Source: Echinometra lucunter (taxonomy: Eukaryota > Echinodermata > Echinoidea > Camarodonta > Echinometridae). From it: a DNA stretch of 64,000 nucleotides. Below are positions 40,599-52,705 of this stretch, one piece after another. Below the pieces are notes generated by a model. It saw only the letters and a list, made by a program, of their open reading frames with translations, was not told where the DNA came from and searched no databases. Every line of letters begins with the position of its first letter. Position 1 is the first letter of the stretch. The stretch spans positions 3,388,090 through 3,452,089 of the forward strand of contig CM057154.1 in assembly GCA_029962745.1 (NCBI GenBank), given 5' to 3'. A program made the translations under genes and the position numbers.

Positions 40599-42441
40599 GG
40601 GAGGAAGGGGCTTAGAGAGAGGGGTCCATTCAAATTGTGCCAAATAGTGATTGAAAACACACTTTCAAGATTTGCCCAAGGATATCTTTAATTGATTAGG
40701 GTCCAACTTGATCCAATTAGGGAGTGAATATTAATAAGAAATCTGTGTGCCAAGAGAGGAATGGGGTATTACTCTTCTCACAAGTTCTGCTGCATCACTC
40801 TTTATAAAACATAAAAATATGACAGCATTTGAAATATGTATTTCTAAACGTTTCTCAATTCTAACGAAAGAATTCTTCCAAGATCTTACGTTTATTTTAT
40901 AATGACAAAATGAATTTGCTTTTAACAACCACGATTAGGAAAATTGTAAAAATGCAACAAAGAAAATTGCAGATTCATGTCTAATGTCAAGTTCACCTAC
41001 ATTTTGTGTCTTAGATTTCTTTAACCCTGTAAATTCTAAGGTGAAAGTTCATGTGCTATTTGTTGCTTGAATGTGGTTTAGCATGTAACGAAAGAGGTAA
41101 GAGAAAGATGTGCGAAAGGGCAAGTCTTCAGGGAGTTCCTGACAATCTACGAGATAATTTTCTCCCAGAAAGGTGGCATGTTGACTAAGGTTTGTGCAAA
41201 CCTCTCTCGGGATTTGTATGGCTCCCCAGGGAATTACTGGCCTAATATTCAAATATTCAATATTTGTCAGCAAACGCCTCATCCAAAGTCATATTCAGTA
41301 CAAGGTGATCGAGCACGGATTGACGATAATATCTTTCATTGCGTCAAAATTAACTGTTATCGATAACACAGTGGATCGTCTGCAGCTAATCTTAGGCAAT
41401 GTTTGCCTACCGCCACTGCGAAAATTGAATAATTAGTACATGTATTTTACAACAACGATACATTGTCAAACTCTAATGGATTCGTATAAAAACAATTCAG
41501 CAAATGCCCATGTAGATCTATGCTCGAAATTCATCAACCATTTATGACCTAACCTTGGCATGAGTCACAAAATACATATTTGATCAATCTATGTCTTGAT
41601 CAATCATTTTTATCTGTGAGTTTAACTTTGGCACCATCACGTTTGTCTATTTGTACCTAGGTGTCACGCAATATCAGTGTCGATTGATTTTAATGGTTTG
41701 GGACACCTTTGCTTTGATTCATGAATAGCTTGGTGGAATAGAAGAATAAATTGATTGCCTCTTGTTAAATCCAGTAACTGAATTAAATCATGGACTTACT
41801 AGTCCGTGATTAAATCAAAGTGTCCTTACGCAGCGGTTTTGTGCATGCACTAAGTAACAATCGTATAATTATTACGTAATATGGGCTTACTTGGTTTCGG
41901 CCGGTTATGAGGAAATAATTAATGGACTTTGAACGATAATAGTTCAAGTGTTTAGAATGTGGAAATAGTATGAGTGAGAGTAGTCTAAGATTGAATTAAG
42001 TTCAGGAAAGTATAAAGTAATGATTATAATGGAAGTTCATTGCATTATTCACATATCGATTATTTTCTTGATAAACTCTCTTTCACGTAAAATTTTCGAT
42101 GACTTTCTTATCCAAAATTTGTTGCCTATAAATATTATGTTTTTGTATTTACCCTGTCTCTCTGATTATATAGCAGCCATATTCCTGAATTCGTACCCTT
42201 GTCTCCATTGGTAATCATTTCTATTTTTCTTTAAAATGAAATATTCTGGAACCTGATTTGAAAGACGAGTGCACCTTGCTATACTAACCTCTTTTGATGT
42301 TTTGCTTCATCTGTTTTTATCGAAATTATTATGACCTCTCTACTTCGAAGCACACCTACTCTACTGTAATATTTGCAACGATGCTTCTTCGTTTGTCTTA
42401 TGATTTATCTCTTTTTTTTTTTTCTTTTCGTTCTTCTGCAG
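40598..42441 (+). other. No exon recognised; intron just upstream of the GAR exon
   Basis: The end of this stretch is an intron, because it terminates in a T-rich tract and 'ctgcag' directly before the GAR exon at 42442. Overlapping frames at 41049-41436 are unrecognised. Confidence 0.5.
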
Positions 42442-42549
42442 GTTCGAGATGAAGTGAATAGGTGTACATGTCCCATGCAGTTTCCTATGATCAGAGAAGC
42501 AGAGGGAAAATACAGGATTGGAGACTCAAACACTCTTATCTTTGTTAGG
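42442..42549 (+). CDS. GAS2-like protein, GAR-domain exon 1 (partial gene)
   Basis: The GAR (Gas2-related) domain binds microtubules. In GAS2-like proteins it follows an N-terminal calponin-homology (CH) domain that binds actin, so the protein links the two filament systems. This 36-codon exon is phase 0 at both ends. It sits between a T-rich tract plus 'ctgcag' and a 'gtgagt' donor. Its translation carries the family core: '[10 protein letters not shown]', then '[16 protein letters not shown]'. The Cys-x-Cys pair is the conserved metal-binding-type pair of this domain. It is close to the vertebrate GAS2L1/GAS2L2 sequences, and less like GAS2 itself, which lacks the exact 'CTCP.QFPMI' text. 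Earlier exons, including CH, were not found in the window. Family assignment is firm; which GAS2L paralogue is uncertain. Confidence 0.95.
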
Positions 42550-43913
42550 GTGAGTCTCATTTCCATTGCTCACTTAACCCATCTGTGACAGAGTACATTT
42601 TGCGGTTTGGCCTAATAACTTTTGATGCAGAGCTTTTAAAAACAAAAAAATGTATGAGCAGAAAGAGCAAAAAAATCTACACATACCATACCGATTTTGC
42701 TTGTGTTGTTATTTTTTTAAAAGGAAAAAAGCACTAAAACCCTTAAATTGGCAATACAATAGAAATTTCAAAATCACTGTGCAAATTGGCCACTTTCAAA
42801 CTTCCCAACTGACCCAACATACTTTCTGTCAAGCTGTACTAATATCAGATATTGAATTTTTATTTTAAAAAGATGTAAAGCAATAGCAATAAAAGAATAA
42901 TAAGGTGTTGCCAATTTGAAGAGAAAAGCCAATCAAATGAGGTTTCAAATAATTCCTGTCATGGATGTGTTAATCATGTTATACACAGTATCTGAACGAA
43001 TCGAATGACTACCCCTTAGCTTACCACCACCCCCCCCCCCCCCGCTCCCCCGGACAACTGTGACGGGCTCTAGGAAAAAGCCCCTGAAGAAATACTCCCT
43101 CATAATGACAATTCTTTCTATGGTGGGAGTGAATTCCTGGAACAATTAACTGGGGGGGGGGGGGGAATATATTTTGTCCGGGATAAATGTCCGGCGGAAG
43201 TTGGATGTAAATATCAATAATTGTATGTATCCAAGTGCCACCGCGAGAACGATTTATTTTGCAGTTGGTAGTGGATTGCCGATCGTCTGAAAATCTTCCT
43301 TCAGAAAAATTAATATGGCAGACTAGTACTATCTCCTAACAAGAATCCTATTTCTTTTAAAATTGTTCTTTATTCATATTTCATATTTTTTCATGGGCCC
43401 CCTGTTTAAAAAATTATCCATTATCTTCATCACCAAAGTTTTTTTCCGAAAATTATGCATCACTCCGCCTTTTTTCTTGCCAGGATGTGCATTTTCCTTC
43501 TTGATATTCAGTTGCTTTTTTCCATTTTCAGTATATACAGCTGTGTACTCTGCATCCCGAACTTTACTCAATATGTTCTTCATTTATTAGCGTGTCCTCC
43601 GTGTATCTCCTCACCATCTTATACCATTTGTCTTTTCGTCTGAACCCCACCACCCTATCCATCATCTCCTTCAAAACATCACCTCTATTATTCCTTCGTA
43701 TATAACATGTATATCCTGAAGCGAACAACGGAAGCGATCTGTTGCCTTCTATAATCAATATTTCCCGTCACATTCGTTATTCACCCACTTTAGCTTAATA
43801 TGTGGGACTGCATGTCTAGCACAATGCACTCGATTCTTCCGGCCACCCATATTCTGTGCATGAAACGGTCTGCTTTATAAAGGCAAAGGGAAATCATGTT
43901 CCATCGATCATAA

Positions 43914-44335
43914 AGGCTACCCCATATTATTATACGATCCGACTGTAACCCGATAATGGAAGAAGTAGCATTTTGCATTTAAATATGACATTTTAAACAA
44001 GTAAACTGATTCTCATAGAGGTTCGGAATCATGATAGGAATACTAAAATCGAAATTTCGGTTCCCTGCAAGCCTTTGAGTCTGAGTAAAGGCCATATCGG
44101 CTTCAAATCGAAAACAATCGCGAGACTATTATGACGTCACTACGATTCGCAATCGATTTCACTTTTTCTTCTACGAGGAGGCTCGCAATAGCCCGGAATT
44201 TCAATTTTGGTATTCATATGACTATTCAGAACTTTGAGCGTTAAGATTTAACATGTTTGAATTTGCATTTAAAATACTATAAAAAATTTTTTCAAAAATC
44301 GGATCGTAGACTGATCGTATAGTGTGAGATGGGCT
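43914..44335. mobile_element. Degenerate PIF/Harbinger-like MITE, about 422 bp
   Basis: The right end complement reads 'agcccatctcacactatacg', and the left end contains 'ccccatattattatacgatc' a few bases in. Both ends start with 'ag' and are flanked by TAA (43911-43913 and 44336-44338), matching the TWA target of PIF/Harbinger. The terminal text resembles that of the better-preserved MITE at 16449-16800 ('agcccagcgcacacc'). The arms are much more diverged, so boundaries and family are less certain. Confidence 0.5.
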
Positions 44336-46488
44336 TAATGTCGATGGTCTGAAAGGGCCATCATCTCGGGTTAACTTCTTTTTTTTTAAAGAGAGCCTTT
44401 TTTCTCCTGATTTTTTTTTTTTTTTTTTTGGGGGGGGGGTGTGTGCGTGTGTGCGCGCGCGTTGTGTTTGTGACTGTAGTGAATATTAATGTTTAAACCT
44501 TCATTGATTTCGATTTGTCGCACCAGATGACACGTGAGACGCGTTCAGGATTATAAATGGTTTTAAAAATTATTCTTTAAAAAATTACCCCTCTTTTCAG
44601 AAGATGCTTACGTCAGTCTCGCGGTTTGACCGCATCTGACCACGATTAGATCTCTTATTAATTTCAAGCTTTAGCAAATGTGCGTTATTTGACTCAGAAG
44701 TGTTGATAAGTTGTTGCTTACTCACTTACACCAAGTAGGTAATTCGATTACTTCAATAGATCTCTTGATCCATAACCTATCAAATCTGATTTCAGTCAAA
44801 CATCATGGGTCTCTAAGCCCAAGGCACCACAAAATCATTCGTGCTATCATCAGTTAAAGAACGAAGTGTTATAGGAAACAGACGTCTGGACTATAAACAT
44901 GATGAGCAATTTAGAGGACACTGTCGATGATGACTATTAAAATAACGAGGGACAGGTCAGGCTGTGTTGTTTATTGTTATGTTCAGTCAACTTTGTAAGA
45001 TCCGGACTTCTGGTACGAAATTATGGGATCAACATACTGATGCCTGATAAAGGTGGTTTTTAACAATTAGAGTCATTGAAAGGAAGCTCTTTACTGGTCT
45101 TAGAGGATGAATCCAGACGATTGAGCTCGTAAATTTATTTCAATTATTATCCGTAATTTTATTTCCTCTGCTGCATTGGTAATAATCTGCGAGGTGCTGA
45201 CGAAGTTGGACAAAGATGGCGGGCTTGATATCTCCAACTCAAGGATGCTACAAACTTTATGATTTTGTAAAGCCATTTACAAAAGGATACCCCCTCTTTT
45301 TCCCTTGTTTGTGTTTCTCTGTGTTTGTGTGTGTATGTGTGTGTGTGTGTGTGGGGGGGGGGTGTTTTGTTTTATTACAAACCGTCTTGTATGCTTCGGA
45401 AGAGTGTTTTCAGACGTTCTTTTTAAAATTTATTTTTGCTTCTGACTCATTAATACCACCCTCCTATTATGCACCATTACACCACTATATCGAGCATGGC
45501 ATGTGCTTTAATGGTTTCCTCTCGTCATTTTGAATTTCCTCTTTTCTTTTTGAGGGGTCTGACACTTTTAGGATATACCCTAATGGAAGAGACTATGTTC
45601 ATATTTAGACATTGTTTGACGTATTTAGGATACTGCCCGTGAAGAAAACATGTACTCATCTTAAGTGAGAGTCATCATGCGAAGGTCCTTTTCATAATTT
45701 TACCTCTCGACCAATAATTAAGGAGGATTTAAGGCGATGAAGGGGTAGCGTCAAGATCGGGGACGCCCTTGGGTATCAGTTTCAGTATTACTGACTCATT
45801 TTCACCTTGATGTCGTTCATGATCCCTTTTGTTTTTGACATGAAGAAGGTCCCTGGCAGGTCGCAGCTCGTGGTAATTTCCTGCGGGATACTGCATCCAC
45901 AAGTTTTTGTTAACCTACCCCGCACCGACCCATTTTGTAATGATTATCAAGAATTACTGCAAGGTTAAAAGTAATCTACAATTCTTTATGAATCCCGGTT
46001 ATGCATGTCGGGGGAGGGAATAAAGAAAAAAGAGTAAGGGACAGGGGAAGGCAACGTGACAAGATGATCGGGGCCCTTCAGACACCCTTCTCTTAATCGA
46101 ACGGGCCTTGTAAATTTGCATTTCAACCACCTAGTAAGACCCCCCGCCCTTTCATGGAAGGACCCACGCTACACTATTTAAAATATCATTGAGCCCCATC
46201 ATGTGTCGAAAGGCCCTGAGAGTTGAATGCACAGAACTAGAATGACAAGGTGCCCCTTTAAAGTGAAAAATGAACTGGAAGAGGGGGGGGGGGTAAAGCC
46301 TTGTCATGCAAAACTCATCCTCTCCTGGGTTCCAACTAATTTTTTATCTCAACTGGGTGAACTGACGCACTTTACCTAATGAACTCAATCAAGCTTTCCA
46401 TTACACACTCATTCTGAGACATAGGGCTATCTGATTATAGGAAGACGTATTCCAGTCGACCTTGTCCATTACCTCTCCACTCCAGCAG

Positions 46489-46910
46489 TTCAGTCCCTTA
46501 GTTGATGCAAGTCCCTGAAGGATGCCATGACTGACTAGACCTTTTATCGACCATTAATTTTGCCTTTGAATGCTGATCTTGACCTCTCTTTACATTAGCA
46601 ATTTAGTCCCCCTGTGGCTTCAAGTCTCAAATGATATGACAAATTACTATATCATCGTCTTTCCTCATTGCATGTCCGTAACTCGTTTTAAAGTTTAGAC
46701 CCTCTTTAGTTTCAAGTCCCTTAAGAATGAATTTGCTAAGTTTCATTTATGAACTTTCCCGGGCTTTTTAGATGAGTCTTTCTGAAGCTGTTACATTCTC
46801 TTCAGAATGTCTTAACTGATTGTTCTATCGACCTTCCCAGAGTTCAGTCCCTCTGTGACTTAAAGTCTCTAAAGAAATGACTAACTTGCCTTTTTTCAAT
46901 CTTCTTTTCC
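46489..46910. repeat. Diverged tandem repeat inside the GAS2-like intron
   Basis: Four units start near 46489, 46602, 46694 and 46843 with 'tt(c/t)agtcccyctgtg' or a close variant. They continue 'acttcaagtcyctaaagaat' or similar, then 'gac.aact' and, in some copies, 'atcgacctt'. Spacing is 92-149 bp and the units are strongly diverged. The last unit runs into the polypyrimidine tract of the following exon, so the acceptor sits at the edge of the repeat. Confidence 0.6.
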
Positions 46911-46923
46911 CCCTCTGCTGCAG

Positions 46924-47014
46924 ATCCTTCGTAAGCACGTCATGGTCCGTGTCGGAGGAGGCTGGGACACACTGACTCACTACCTGGACAAACATGATCC
47001 ATGCAGGTGTACAG
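46924..47014 (+). CDS. GAS2-like protein, GAR-domain exon 2
   Basis: This 91-nt exon follows 'ctctgctgcag' and ends at 'acag|gttagt'. It starts in phase 0 and leaves one base for the next exon. It encodes the second half of the GAR domain, including the highly conserved '[13 protein letters not shown]' and '[10 protein letters not shown]' segments. The Cys residues near the end complete the domain's conserved Cys set. Joined to the previous exon it gives a complete GAR domain with no gaps against the family as I know it. The text is of GAS2L1/2 type. There is nothing to suggest decay. Confidence 0.96.
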
Positions 47015-47424
47015 GTTAGTAGCCTAACTATACATGCAGGTCAAGGGTTCAAGTCAAGGTTGGTGCCCTTGCTTGATGAACCTTTCAGTAGCGATATAAA
47101 AACATTTGATTTGAGTAACCATGTCGCTTCATAGACAACTTCCTTGCTGACAAAATCACATGTCCCTGTAGAGGATTTGGAATTTTATCAGAGGATGTTC
47201 GAGTGAGAAAGAAATGAAACAATCGAACTGAACATTAAACACAAAGAGAAAAACAAAAAATTATGTGAACAAATAGCTGCCTAAAGATATTTCCCAACAA
47301 TGTCTTTGAATGTTACTGACTTTTTCTCATTAAAAGTTAAAAAAAAACGCAAGAAAATAACATGTTAGGTTGTTGTTCTTATCATCTTGTTCAATCTCTT
47401 TTGGGTTTTTTTTTTCACCTGCAG

Positions 47425-47491
47425 TGCACAAGAAGAATCAGCGACGGAGTACAGCTGGTGCAGACTTTGGACCAAGAAGCCCCAAGAGAAA
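47425..47491 (+). CDS. GAS2-like protein, short basic linker exon
   Basis: The 67-nt exon lies between 'tttttcacctgcag' and 'gtgagt'. With the carried-over base it reads in frame from the GAR exon and encodes about 22 residues rich in Lys, Arg and Ser, including 'VHKKNQRR'. It leaves two bases that complete a Lys codon with the next exon. Basic sequence directly after the GAR domain is common in GAS2L proteins and may strengthen microtubule binding; that role is inference here. Phases across all three junctions agree, which is the main support for this small exon. Confidence 0.85.
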
Positions 47492-47544
47492 GTGAGTTGA
47501 AAAAGTGTATCATATCATTTGTTTTCAGTGGCAGCGATTTCATG

Positions 47545-47830
47545 TAATGAGTGGGGGAGGACGACGGAAACATGGAAGGCCTCCGCCGAAAACCTGTTAC
47601 GAGAAGTGAGAAGGGGATGATCGTTATTATGCAAGCGAGCAAGCGAAGCGAGCGAGCTAAAAAATAACCACAAAAAATAATGAAAGAAGCCTGATTTTGC
47701 CATCAAAATGCATTCTAGGCCTATAAAATATTTAAGTGGTTGGTCTAAAATTGGTCACCTGACTCAAAATAGAAAAATGATATATTAAGCTTTAAAAATC
47801 GTCCCCCCCTCCCGGGATCGCCGCCTATGT
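47545..47830. mobile_element. Remnant of a hAT-like repeat in an intron
   Basis: Within the 534-bp intron (47492-48025), 47631-47690 contains the palindromic 'agcgaagcgagcgagc' followed by 'taaaaaataaccac'. The same motif and following text appear three times inside the hAT-like insertion at 61.0-62.6 kb. The segment ends near 'cccgggatcgccgcctatg', resembling a degenerate hAT-type terminus. No target duplication could be assigned. Confidence 0.4.
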
Positions 47831-48025
47831 CTGTTTTATTTAGTATGTCTGTTTTATATAGTATCTGTTTTTGTAACAGGAGCATTCTTTTCACAATGAT
47901 ATGGAGCATTTACTCTAGAGCTATGTATTCAATTTATCTATGCCTAAATTTTCGATGACTTTTTTGTAAAGGAATCATGTATTTTCATGATGATTATCAT
48001 GATCTGTTTTGTTCTGACATTTTAG

Positions 48026-50009
48026 GAGCTCAGTGAAGCCATCTGATGTTTACCAAGCTCTCAACGGCCAGAGTTCAGATGGTACTACCTCTCCTACAGA
48101 AAGTGGGACAACCCGATCCAACTCACCAACCAACTCTCCAAACCATCGAACCAAACCTGATGTTCGACCTCGAAGTGCGATCATGTCACCGAACAGACGA
48201 CCAAGCAGCGGGGATACCTACCGTCCAAATAGCTTGAACCTCAGTGTCAGGAACAGTCCACGTCCGTTGCGCAGAGGAAACAGTTTTGATTCCTCACCAA
48301 GGTTTTTGACCTCTCCAGACTCTAGTGACACTTACAGTAACCCTGACCTTGGTGGGGATGTGACGCCAACCAAGGATGGGACACTGAAACGTAACCATAG
48401 TCGTTCATCTGGACGGAAGATGACACCAGATTCAGATAGTACTGCTTGTAGTGAACCAGTACCTATGAGTGTCGGGAGCCCAGTTAGAAGAAAGAACTCA
48501 ACGAAGCACACAACATCGAACAGTAATAGGACATCCCAGACAGCTACAGAGGAGTTCATGCGACGCAAGAGGCAACATGCAAGAGCACAATCTGTGCAGG
48601 GACCAGACTGTAAGCTTGATCGTGAAGTGTGTGTCCAGAGTGCACCAACCAGCCCTACCAGGAGACGTGGTAACCCCTTAAGCAGTAGCATGAGATCAGC
48701 AAGCAGGCCAAGGGATCTTGTCAGACGGGCTGCTGTTGGTGCAGCTGAGGAACGTCGGATTGAAAGTGGGAGTGGTCGTGAGTCTAGTGGGAAGACTGTA
48801 AAGAAAGCAGGTGATTCTAAACTACCAGTAAGAGATTATAGCCCGAGTCCTAGTTTGAGTCGCAGAAGTTCAACTCCTGGTGGCCTCACAAGGAAGTCAC
48901 GCCCTCAGTCAGCAAAGACAAGCAGGGAATTAGACAAGAGGCGTCTGTACAGCTCAGATGAACCTGTTTTGATGATTCAACGCGGCGATGATGGGAGACA
49001 TCGAGTGGACAGCACCAGCAGCTGTGAATCTAATGACAGTAGTGTCAAATCTGGCTCAAGAAGTCTAAGTGGTATACCAACCAGAAGACTCTCTGAATCT
49101 AACGCAAATAAGAACAGGTATAGAAGTATATCCGTAGACAGATCCAACAGTAACTCTGATAAATTTGGTGCTGCCAGTGAACGCAGAAGGAGCTTGTTTG
49201 AGCGAACACATGGTGATCATAAGAAATCTCTTGACAGATCAAACAGTGGTCGCAGGAAGCCTTCAGCAGAGCATTCATCTGCGCAGGTGCTCAAGGTTCG
49301 TTCAGAAAATGTCCAGCCAAGATCGAGGTCCCTGTCCCGTGATTGGCAGAGCAATAGTCTGAGACTCCCCAAGACAAGCAGCAACAGCTCGCGACGTCCT
49401 CTCTCTGGAAGCGCATCAGCGCGAGGTAGCCCTGTCCGCAGAAGACGAACAGACATTCCACTCTCTTCAAACCATCTACGACCTGACTCATGGGACAGAA
49501 TGGAAGACCATGACGGGTCCATCAGCAGTGGTGCCAGCTCACCTATTGGTGGGGCGTCTGCAGGTGCACCACCAACAAGTCGGTCTCGACTCAGACCACC
49601 TACAGCCATTCCATCACACCTAAAACCTGACCACTCTACCATGACATCAGTCAGGTCGGACAACCGCCGTGATAGTCGCCCGACACGAATACCCTTGCCA
49701 TCTGGTCACAAGCGCCTCCTAGAAGTCCAACAAAGAACCAGATCCAACTCACTCCCTAGCATCCTTGCAGACCTTCTGGACGCTTGGCAGACTGTTCAGA
49801 ACAGCACCCAAGAACTGCAGAACATGGATCCCTTCGACATGTCACCATGTCGAAGCAGTGAAGGTGATTCCATCTCGCCAACGTCCTCAGTCCGCACTGC
49901 TCCAGACCTCAACCATGACTCAGGTTATGAGGATAATGCTAACCTCAAGTTCTCACCAAACCTCAACAGTCAGCACCCTCCCCTTCCTTCCCTTGATTCC
50001 ACTAAATGA
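48026..50009 (+). CDS. GAS2-like protein, long C-terminal tail exon
   Basis: The exon starts after 'ctgacattttag', completes the split Lys codon and runs 660 further codons to a TGA. The tail is rich in Ser, Arg, Pro and Asn, with no predicted folded domain, as in GAS2L1/GAS2L2 tails. It carries one canonical EB1-binding SxIP motif, 'SGIPTRRL' at 49068-49091, in a basic Ser-rich context. TxIP variants follow: TDIP (49449), TAIP (49602) and TRIP (49683). Known GAS2L1/2 proteins use such motifs to follow microtubule plus ends. Many 'RSxS' and 'SP' sites suggest phosphoregulation. A more ordered, hydrophobic segment near 49706-49830 contains 'SILADLLDAW' and may be a short helix. Other frames here are shadows. 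Confidence 0.93.
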
Positions 50010-52508
50010 TTAGATATAGACCTACCCTAAACCAAAGCTCTAAACATTCAACATTCTTAACATGAGCCTCTCTGTCCACGGCTAACCTTTTGGAAGCTGC
50101 ACTCATATTTCATGTTAGTGTCTGCAACTCATTCTCCAGTTGGTAAAGACCATGTAATATTGTTAATTGTTACTGCTGTAGAAGTGCATCTGTTAGGTCT
50201 CTCACTGTGTAGCTTTAAAGAGAGAAGGATTGTATAGATAAAGAGACTATTATTTATTTTGATCATATATGTTATAATTTATACGTGTCCTGTGATGTAT
50301 GTACTGTCTTGTTGGCTATATAATGTTAACAGCTGTCCTACATGTCAGTCAAAACATGATAAATGTTACTGTGTTGTAGGTAGATGAAGGTAGGATATAG
50401 CATTTCCATTGACTGCGAGAGAAAGAGTGTGTGTAATGAGAAAGAAGGATCCTGTCATTATTTTCCCTCGTTTGTGCCTTGATTCTAAATCTTGAGGCAT
50501 GACGTAATTAGATGATAATGTCCCGGATTTAAAGAAAGAAGAATAGAAGCCTAGCGTGGAGTAATAGTTTTGATGACGCGAGTCTTAGAGTACAGTTAGG
50601 GACATGATTTTTCTAAGTACTTATATGACAACTTTGTTGTTAAATTCAGATATATAGGTTTGTAAGGAAAATGCCCGATTAACTCTCAAAATATGACGTG
50701 AGAGCATGTCTGATGATAAGGGAATTCCAGGAATGTTGCCAGTGAGTAATGAATAGACGTGTGGATGAATGGGAAGATTATTTTTTTGAAAATTATCTAG
50801 CAAATAAAGACTCATTGTGATATGATGTCATTTTGAGAATATCCTTATTATAATGTAAAACATGATAGTTAAATTGAAAATTATGGGGGAAAAATTAAAC
50901 GCTGGCATTAGCCATAATGATAAGATTGTAAATATTCAGAATCTACGGTCTTTTTAATTGAAACGATTTTATGATGAAGTCTGTGTTTTAAGATGAAATC
51001 TATGTTTATTATGACAGTTTGGAAGTGCTAAAGTACGTTGATCGGAATGGAATGTATTGCATACTTGCGACATTGCAATTGATGATGCAAATAGTGGTGA
51101 ATTGATAATAGTCCAAATTGTGGTACCTATGTCAGTGTTGTTATAAGGCCTAAGTAATGCTGCGCGCTATTTCTTGTCATTACATGAATTTTAGATCATA
51201 AATTGCTCCTTAAATTATGTAGAAGCTTCAGCTAAAAAAAAAATGAAACATATTTTAATCTGCTCTTATGAAAAGCTCTTTCACAACACATAGAGTCTGG
51301 GGCTATGTTGTATTAAACTGGTTTGACATTCCAGTCAGATAGTTATACAAGTTACTCATCATTTCATATAGGTAAGCAGTAAAGCGTATTATTATCTTAA
51401 TATATTTTTAAAGTCTATGCAAATGAGTATAAAGGACAATCAAAGTGCCTGCTAATTGCTTTTTAGTTGGCTTTGTACTTTTTTCCTTTTGGAATTACTT
51501 TTTTTAAAAGAATCATTTTGACTTCCTTTTCTTATACTTCCATACAATTTGGATTCTTTATATATTTTGGCTGAAACGTGGTTTGACGAAATGTACTGTC
51601 ATCCGATCTTGTTTAATATCGATGCTGATTCAATAAGTTAAAACTTTCTTTGGGAAATGCTGAATATTTTGAATCATGACTTAAAATTCAAGATTTTTTT
51701 TTATATATCAGTTATTGAGGCAATATAATGTATGATTGGCGATGTAACAAATAATTTGTTATATTAATTTGTATAAATGTATATACAATTGAAATAAAGA
51801 TATATGGAGATATGTTTATGAGAGAAGCAAACAGATCCGGCAAATTGGAAGAGAATACCAGAACGATTGAGTGTATGTTGGTTTTGTTTATAACAAAATT
51901 AATTTGTTGTACTGTATATGTAGATACATTTTAGTATATATTGTTCCCCTTAATTGATTTCATTACTTTTGGTATTGTTTTGCTGTTCCTTTCATTGTTA
52001 TTACTTTGCAGTCGATTAGGTTATTCTTCATTATGTTGTGATGTTTGACATTTGTTTGTTTTATCGTTTCCAGAGTTTGTGTATAAGTTACTGTACTGTT
52101 CAGTCAGAATTCGGTTGTATTGTATATCCTTGTATATCCTACAAAAACTATTCCCTGTTCGACGCTGAACATTTCTAAAACCCTTTATTATGTTCAGACA
52201 TTGAATGAAATTCAAGCAATGTACTTTAAATAAACAACTGTTTACTTACATGTTTACACACTAGGCATCATTTTTCAAATGTTAGGGTCGTTTTGATTAA
52301 TGTGTTTTTGCTATTATATGTCCAATTTAATACTGTTAGTTCAATAAGTTAGATTATTTTTGCAGAATAGATGCTATGTGGGCTCAAATAGGTAAATGTT
52401 CTAGCCTAAAGTATGTTACAGTCAATCAAAAGTATTTAAATCTAATAGTCTCAAGTAAATCCTACCATTTGACGAGAGTTTTTTTAAATAACTTTATCCA
52501 TTCGTTAT

Positions 52509-52531
52509 ACCATGGACCTTAGGTCCATGGT
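52509..52531. repeat. Perfect 23-bp palindrome in the distal 3' UTR
   Basis: The arms 'accatggacct' and 'aggtccatggt' are exact inverse complements around one central T. In RNA this would form an 11-bp hairpin with almost no loop. The low chance of an exact 11-bp inverted pair with a one-base spacer makes it a real structure, possibly a short dispersed element. Confidence 0.85.
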
Positions 52532-52699
52532 GATACATAGAAATTTCCTGCGCTACAAGTCGTCATTTTATTCTTTAAGAAAATAAATATTTGTTTGTAC
52601 TGTCCGTAACTGTAAGCTCAAAAGAAGTTTAACTTCAGATATTGTCCTCTATTTTTGTGTTTTGTTTTTCTGTCTTGTATGTTCTGAAGCATTGTCTGA

Positions 52700-52705
52700 A
52701 ATAAA
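52700..52705 (+). promoter_or_regulatory. Best-supported polyadenylation signal of the GAS2-like gene
   Basis: AATAAA followed within about 25 bp by a T/GT-rich downstream element. Three alternative AATAAA signals lie upstream (51793, 52229, 52582). Confidence 0.5.

Larger units (their letters stand above)
42550..46923 (+). other. Intron of the GAS2-like gene (4374 bp)
   Basis: The intron is bounded by 'gtgagt' and a pyrimidine-rich tract ending 'ctgctgcag'. It contains C and G runs (43027-43043 and 43153-43166), a candidate Harbinger-like MITE (43914-44335), poly-T/G with GT repeats (44400-44463), a GT-to-G run (45321-45362), and a diverged tandem repeat running up to the acceptor (46489-46910). 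The 105-codon plus frame at 45216-45533 spans the microsatellite and is not credible as an exon. Confidence 0.85.

Noticed and set aside
46489..46910. Regularly spaced repeats resembling a CRISPR array
   Set aside because: Units are diverged, spacing varies from 92 to 149 bp, and the locus is a eukaryotic intron.
48332..49663. Alternative frames opposite or overlapping the GAS2-like tail
   Set aside because: Shadows of a 660-codon exon with biased Ser/Arg codons.
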